44,519 nt of DNA from an uncultured Alphaproteobacteria bacterium (GTDB lineage Bacteria > Pseudomonadota > Alphaproteobacteria > HIMB59 > GCA-002718135): the NCBI GenBank assembly GCA_902615845.1, contig CACMQS010000011.1, positions 1 to 44,519 on the forward strand. The letters run 5' to 3'. Below the pieces are notes generated by a model. It was not told where the DNA came from. It did no database searches and was given only the letters and a program-made list of their open reading frames with translations. The position numbers were made by a program, and so were the translations under genes. Positions 42,403-44,519 of the stretch are shown here, piece after piece (the stretch's first letter is position 1; the number at the start of each line of letters is the position of its first letter).

Positions 42403-42618
42403 TGCTCGGTGCCCCTGACCGCGCTCACCTAGAATCTAGGCAGCAAGTGCTAATCTATTATCGTTAGCGTTTATAAAATAGCCCGATAACGGTGGTACAA
42501 TACCGGATAAAGTCTTTGTCTTTGAATTACCGTCAAACCTATTTCGTCCCCATATTTGGTGGAGACGCCGGGTACCGCCCCCGGGTCCGAATAACTTATT
42601 GCACAAAGCATTTATTAT
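42391..42618 (-). ncRNA. ssrA: Transfer-messenger RNA, circularly permuted two-piece form
   Basis: Read on the minus strand, the acceptor piece comes first. It has P2-type CTTTGT (42608-42603), a T arm of CCGGG, 7-nt loop and CCCGG, then CGTCTCC-A-CCA ending at 42557. After only AATAT, the coding piece begins GGGGACGAAATAGG (42551 down). GGGGACG pairs fully with CGTCTCC, including the G3-U wobble recognised by alanyl-tRNA synthetase. The tag frame 42468-42436 codes ANDNRLALAA and stop TAG, the stop lying in a CCTAG/CTAGG hairpin. tmRNA rescues stalled ribosomes and tags the product for ClpXP. Permuted ssrA genes are known in alphaproteobacteria. The outer ends are estimates. Confidence 0.94.
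42436..42468 (-). CDS. tmRNA-encoded proteolysis tag
   Basis: The codons GCT AAC GAT AAT AGA and TTA GCA CTT GCT GCC are followed by TAG. With the alanine carried by tmRNA itself the appended tag would be AANDNRLALAA. The ending ALAA is what ClpX recognises, and AANDN resembles the SspB-contacting part of alphaproteobacterial tags. The frame lies inside the tmRNA coding piece, after the PK1-like segment, and is not a separate gene. Confidence 0.88.
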   Translation of the reverse strand, partial: ANDNRLALAA

Positions 42619-42641
42619 CTTAGTTGCAAAGCAACATTTTC

Positions 42642-42663
42642 ATTATACCTTAAACTAATTATA
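42642..42663 (-). promoter_or_regulatory. Putative tmRNA promoter (two TATAAT elements)
   Basis: On the minus strand, perfect TATAAT hexamers are at 42663-42658 and 42647-42642. The second would start RNA about 20 nt before the acceptor piece, near a small GTTGC/GCAAC hairpin (42623-42635). The -35 is poor (TTTCAA-like). The 122-bp gap to folA (42619-42739) otherwise holds A-tracts and presumably the folA promoter, which I could not define. Confidence 0.5.
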
Positions 42664-42739
42664 CTTGAAAGTTTTGTCTTGAAACCTAGCAATTAAAAAA
42701 AAAAATTGTTACTAATCAAGACATAAAATAAAAAAAAAT

Positions 42740-43228
42740 ATGATCAAAGCAATCATGGCAGTAGATGAAAAAGGAGGCATAAGTAAGGGCCAAAGTATGC
42801 CCTGGCCTAAAAATTCAATTGACTTAAAATGGTTTAAAGAAAATACTATAAATAATGTTGTTGTAATGGGAAGGAAGACTTGGGAAGATCCTTTTATGCC
42901 CACACCTCTAAAATCAAGAATAAATGTTCTAATTACAAGTAAAGATAAAGATTTAATAGAAGGGGCAGATTATTACTTTAGTGGAGACATAAATGATCAA
43001 ATACAAAATCTTCAATCAGAATATATGGACAAAGACATTTTTATAATTGGAGGTTCAGAAATAATAAATTTAACTTTTAAATCTATAGAACAATTTTATC
43101 TCACTAGAATCTACGGTAATTACAATTGTGAAAAATTTATTGATGTATCCTTAATAGAAAAAAGTATGAAAATGATAAAAAAAATAGATGGCGATTCTTC
43201 TTGCCATTTCGAAATTTGGGAAAAATGA
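42740..43228 (+). CDS. folA: Dihydrofolate reductase
   Basis: A 162-residue DHFR with IMAVDEKGGISKG, MPWPKNSIDLKWFKENT with the catalytic acid D28, VVMGRKTWED and the NADPH-binding IIGGSEI. It reduces dihydrofolate, here the product of the thyA step encoded next. The MPW-to-Asp loop is one residue longer than in E. coli (WPKNSIDL versus WNLPADL). The stop overlaps the thyA start (ATGA), so the two are coupled. Divergent from the tmRNA gene. Confidence 0.95.
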   Translation: MIKAIMAVDEKGGISKGQSMPWPKNSIDLKWFKENTINNVVVMGRKTWEDPFMPTPLKSRINVLITSKDKDLIEGADYYFSGDINDQIQNLQSEYMDKDIFIIGGSEIINLTFKSIEQFYLTRIYGNYNCEKFIDVSLIEKSMKMIKKIDGDSSCHFEIWEK

Positions 43229-44055
43229 AACAGTATTTAGATGCTTTAAAATATTGTTATGAAAATGGCGCAGATGTTGAAAGTAGAGCTGGTGGTGTTA
43301 GAAAGTCTTTTGGTTATCAAATGCATTATGATTTATCAAAAGGTTTTCCTGCTATAACGACTAAAAAACTAGCATGGAAATCTGTAGTTTCAGAGTTATT
43401 GTGGTTCATTGAAGGTTCAGACGATGAGAGAAGACTTGCTGAAATCTTATACAATGATTTAAGAGAAAATTTAAAAGATAAAAAAACTATTTGGACGCAG
43501 AATGCTCAAGCTGATTACTGGAAATCACAAGCTCGGTTTGAAGGAGATGTTGGAAAAATTTATGGAGTTCAATGGAGAAATTTTAATGGAGAAGACCAAG
43601 TCTTAAATCTAATTAAAGGACTCAAAGAAGATCCAAATGGAAGGCGTCATATAATTTCTGCTTGGAACCCTCCTGAAATTAAAAATATGTCATTGCCAGC
43701 ATGTCATGCATTTTCACAATTTTTTATTTCTAATAACAAATTAAGTTGCCAATTATATCAAAGGTCATGTGATATGTTTTTGGGAGTTCCATTTAATATA
43801 GCAAGTTATAGTCTTTTAACTCATATGTTGGCAAGAGAGTGTAAATTAGAAGTTGGAACTTTTATTCATTCTTTGGGAGATTTTCACATTTATAAAGAAC
43901 ATTTTGAACACGTTAAAATTCAATTAGAAAGAGCGCCTAAAAAATTACCTGAGCTTCAATTTGAAACAAAAGATTTTTTTAAATACAATGTAAATGATTT
44001 TAAATTAATAAACTATCAGCATCATGAAAAGATTGATGCTCTTATGAATGTTTAA
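43225..44055 (+). CDS. thyA: Thymidylate synthase
   Basis: A 276-residue ThyA that makes dTMP from dUMP using methylene-tetrahydrofolate. The active-site cysteine is C160 in LPACHAF, with RRHIISAWNP, QLYQRSCDMFLGVPFNIASY and HSLGDFHIY forming the dUMP site. The start is ATG 43225, overlapping folA by 4 nt; an in-frame ATG at 43201 lies in folA codons and is unlikely. The protein is a little longer than E. coli ThyA because of an insert near residues 85-110. The 3' end overlaps the mrp gene tail-to-tail by 4 bp. Confidence 0.96.
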   Translation: MKQYLDALKYCYENGADVESRAGGVRKSFGYQMHYDLSKGFPAITTKKLAWKSVVSELLWFIEGSDDERRLAEILYNDLRENLKDKKTIWTQNAQADYWKSQARFEGDVGKIYGVQWRNFNGEDQVLNLIKGLKEDPNGRRHIISAWNPPEIKNMSLPACHAFSQFFISNNKLSCQLYQRSCDMFLGVPFNIASYSLLTHMLARECKLEVGTFIHSLGDFHIYKEHFEHVKIQLERAPKKLPELQFETKDFFKYNVNDFKLINYQHHEKIDALMNV

Positions 44056-44519
44056 TCCAGAGATTTTTTTAAGTTTTTAGCAATTGATATAAATTTTTTT
44101 GAAATCTCACCATCTGGATTATCTATCAAAGCAGGTATTCCATTGTCTGATTGAATTCTTAAGTTTGTGTCAATAGGAATTTCTCCTAAAAAAGGTATTT
44201 TAGATTCTTCAGCTTCTTTTTTCGCACCATCTTTTGAAAATATATAATGTTTTTGATTACAATTATCACATATGAAATAACTCATATTTTCAACAACACC
44301 AAGAATATCAACATTTACTTTTTTAAACATATTTATTCCTTTTCTAGCATCAGTAAGAGCTACATCTTGAGGTGTAGAAATTACAATTGATCCTGAAAGT
44401 TTTGAACTTTGAGCCAAAGTAAGCTGAGCATCTCCAGTACCTGGTGGCAGATCTATTATAAGGTAATCTAATTCACCCCATTCAACCCCATTAAACATTT
44501 GCTCTAATGCTTTCATGAC
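44052..44519 (-). CDS. apbC: Mrp/ApbC-type iron-sulfur cluster carrier ATPase, C-terminal part (5' end outside window)
   Basis: The frame is open to the window edge, so only the last about 155 residues are present. They include ELDYLIIDLPPGTGDAQLTL (Walker B/switch region of Mrp-type P-loop ATPases) and the paired-cysteine motif CDNCNQKHYIF that binds the iron-sulfur cluster. QDVALTDARKGINMFKK lies between them. The protein helps assemble or carry Fe-S clusters. The P-loop would lie upstream off the window. The apparent first ATG inside the window is internal. Confidence 0.92.
   Translation of the reverse strand, partial: VMKALEQMFNGVEWGELDYLIIDLPPGTGDAQLTLAQSSKLSGSIVISTPQDVALTDARKGINMFKKVNVDILGVVENMSYFICDNCNQKHYIFSKDGAKKEAEESKIPFLGEIPIDTNLRIQSDNGIPALIDNPDGEISKKFISIAKNLKKSLD

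Noticed and set aside
42391-42618. Plus-strand reading of the GC-rich segment as a separate RNA or tRNA
   Set aside because: All conserved tmRNA parts (acceptor stem, CCA, tag frame, G3-U pair) read on the minus strand; no cloverleaf forms on the plus strand.

Overview
The window reads as one continuous piece of a small, AT-rich, streamlined alphaproteobacterial chromosome of the marine SAR11-like or HIMB59-like kind. The evidence is a strong A/T codon bias, 1-11 bp gene overlaps almost throughout, divergent gene pairs separated by only 32-79 bp, a circularly permuted (two-piece) tmRNA gene, an alphaproteobacterial-type SspB and an FtsZ tail ending in [11 protein letters not shown]. The exact clade is inference. 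No tRNA, rRNA, CRISPR array, transposase or integrase was seen.

Region 1 (1-11852) is a carbohydrate-uptake island on the + strand. It holds the end of one ABC transporter (binding protein, then a rare single-chain fusion of both permeases), followed by a Gfo/Idh/MocA oxidoreductase and an aldo/keto reductase. A second complete importer follows (binding protein, two permeases, ATPase), with a xylose-isomerase-like TIM-barrel protein, a second Gfo/Idh oxidoreductase and a cytoplasmic GH1 beta-glucosidase. Together they suggest import of an intact glycoside and its cytosolic hydrolysis, possibly with an oxidation/epimerisation branch. Both binding-protein genes are followed by a strong hairpin.

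Region 2 (11845-19118) is envelope and DNA maintenance: mlaC-mlaA and bamD-ligA on the minus strand, uvrD and an N-acetylmuramoyl-alanine amidase on the plus strand, packed as overlapping convergent and tight divergent pairs. The RNase P RNA gene follows at about 19136-19475.

Region 3 (19521-38140) is a complete, uninterrupted dcw cell-wall and division cluster: mraZ rsmH ftsL ftsI murE murF mraY murD ftsW murG murC murB ddl ftsQ ftsA ftsZ, then lpxC. It opens with four CCCA boxes at an exact 10-bp period that overlap the likely promoter and stop at the mraZ start codon, a textbook-like MraZ autoregulatory operator. A strong terminator separates ftsZ from lpxC but lies only 3 nt before the lpxC start.

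Region 4 (38141-44519) holds fumC, gpmA, sspB, a cytochrome b561, a rhodanese, a small HEAT-like protein, the permuted ssrA gene (minus strand), folA-thyA and the 3' part of an Mrp/ApbC ATPase. The most unusual part is 41583-42402. A 13-bp copy of the 3' end of the tmRNA gene recurs about 800 bp downstream of that gene, and the interval holds only the HEAT-like gene, flanked on both sides by 11-bp-spaced CTTCGTAG repeats. This looks like a minimal element or integration scar at the tmRNA 3' end.
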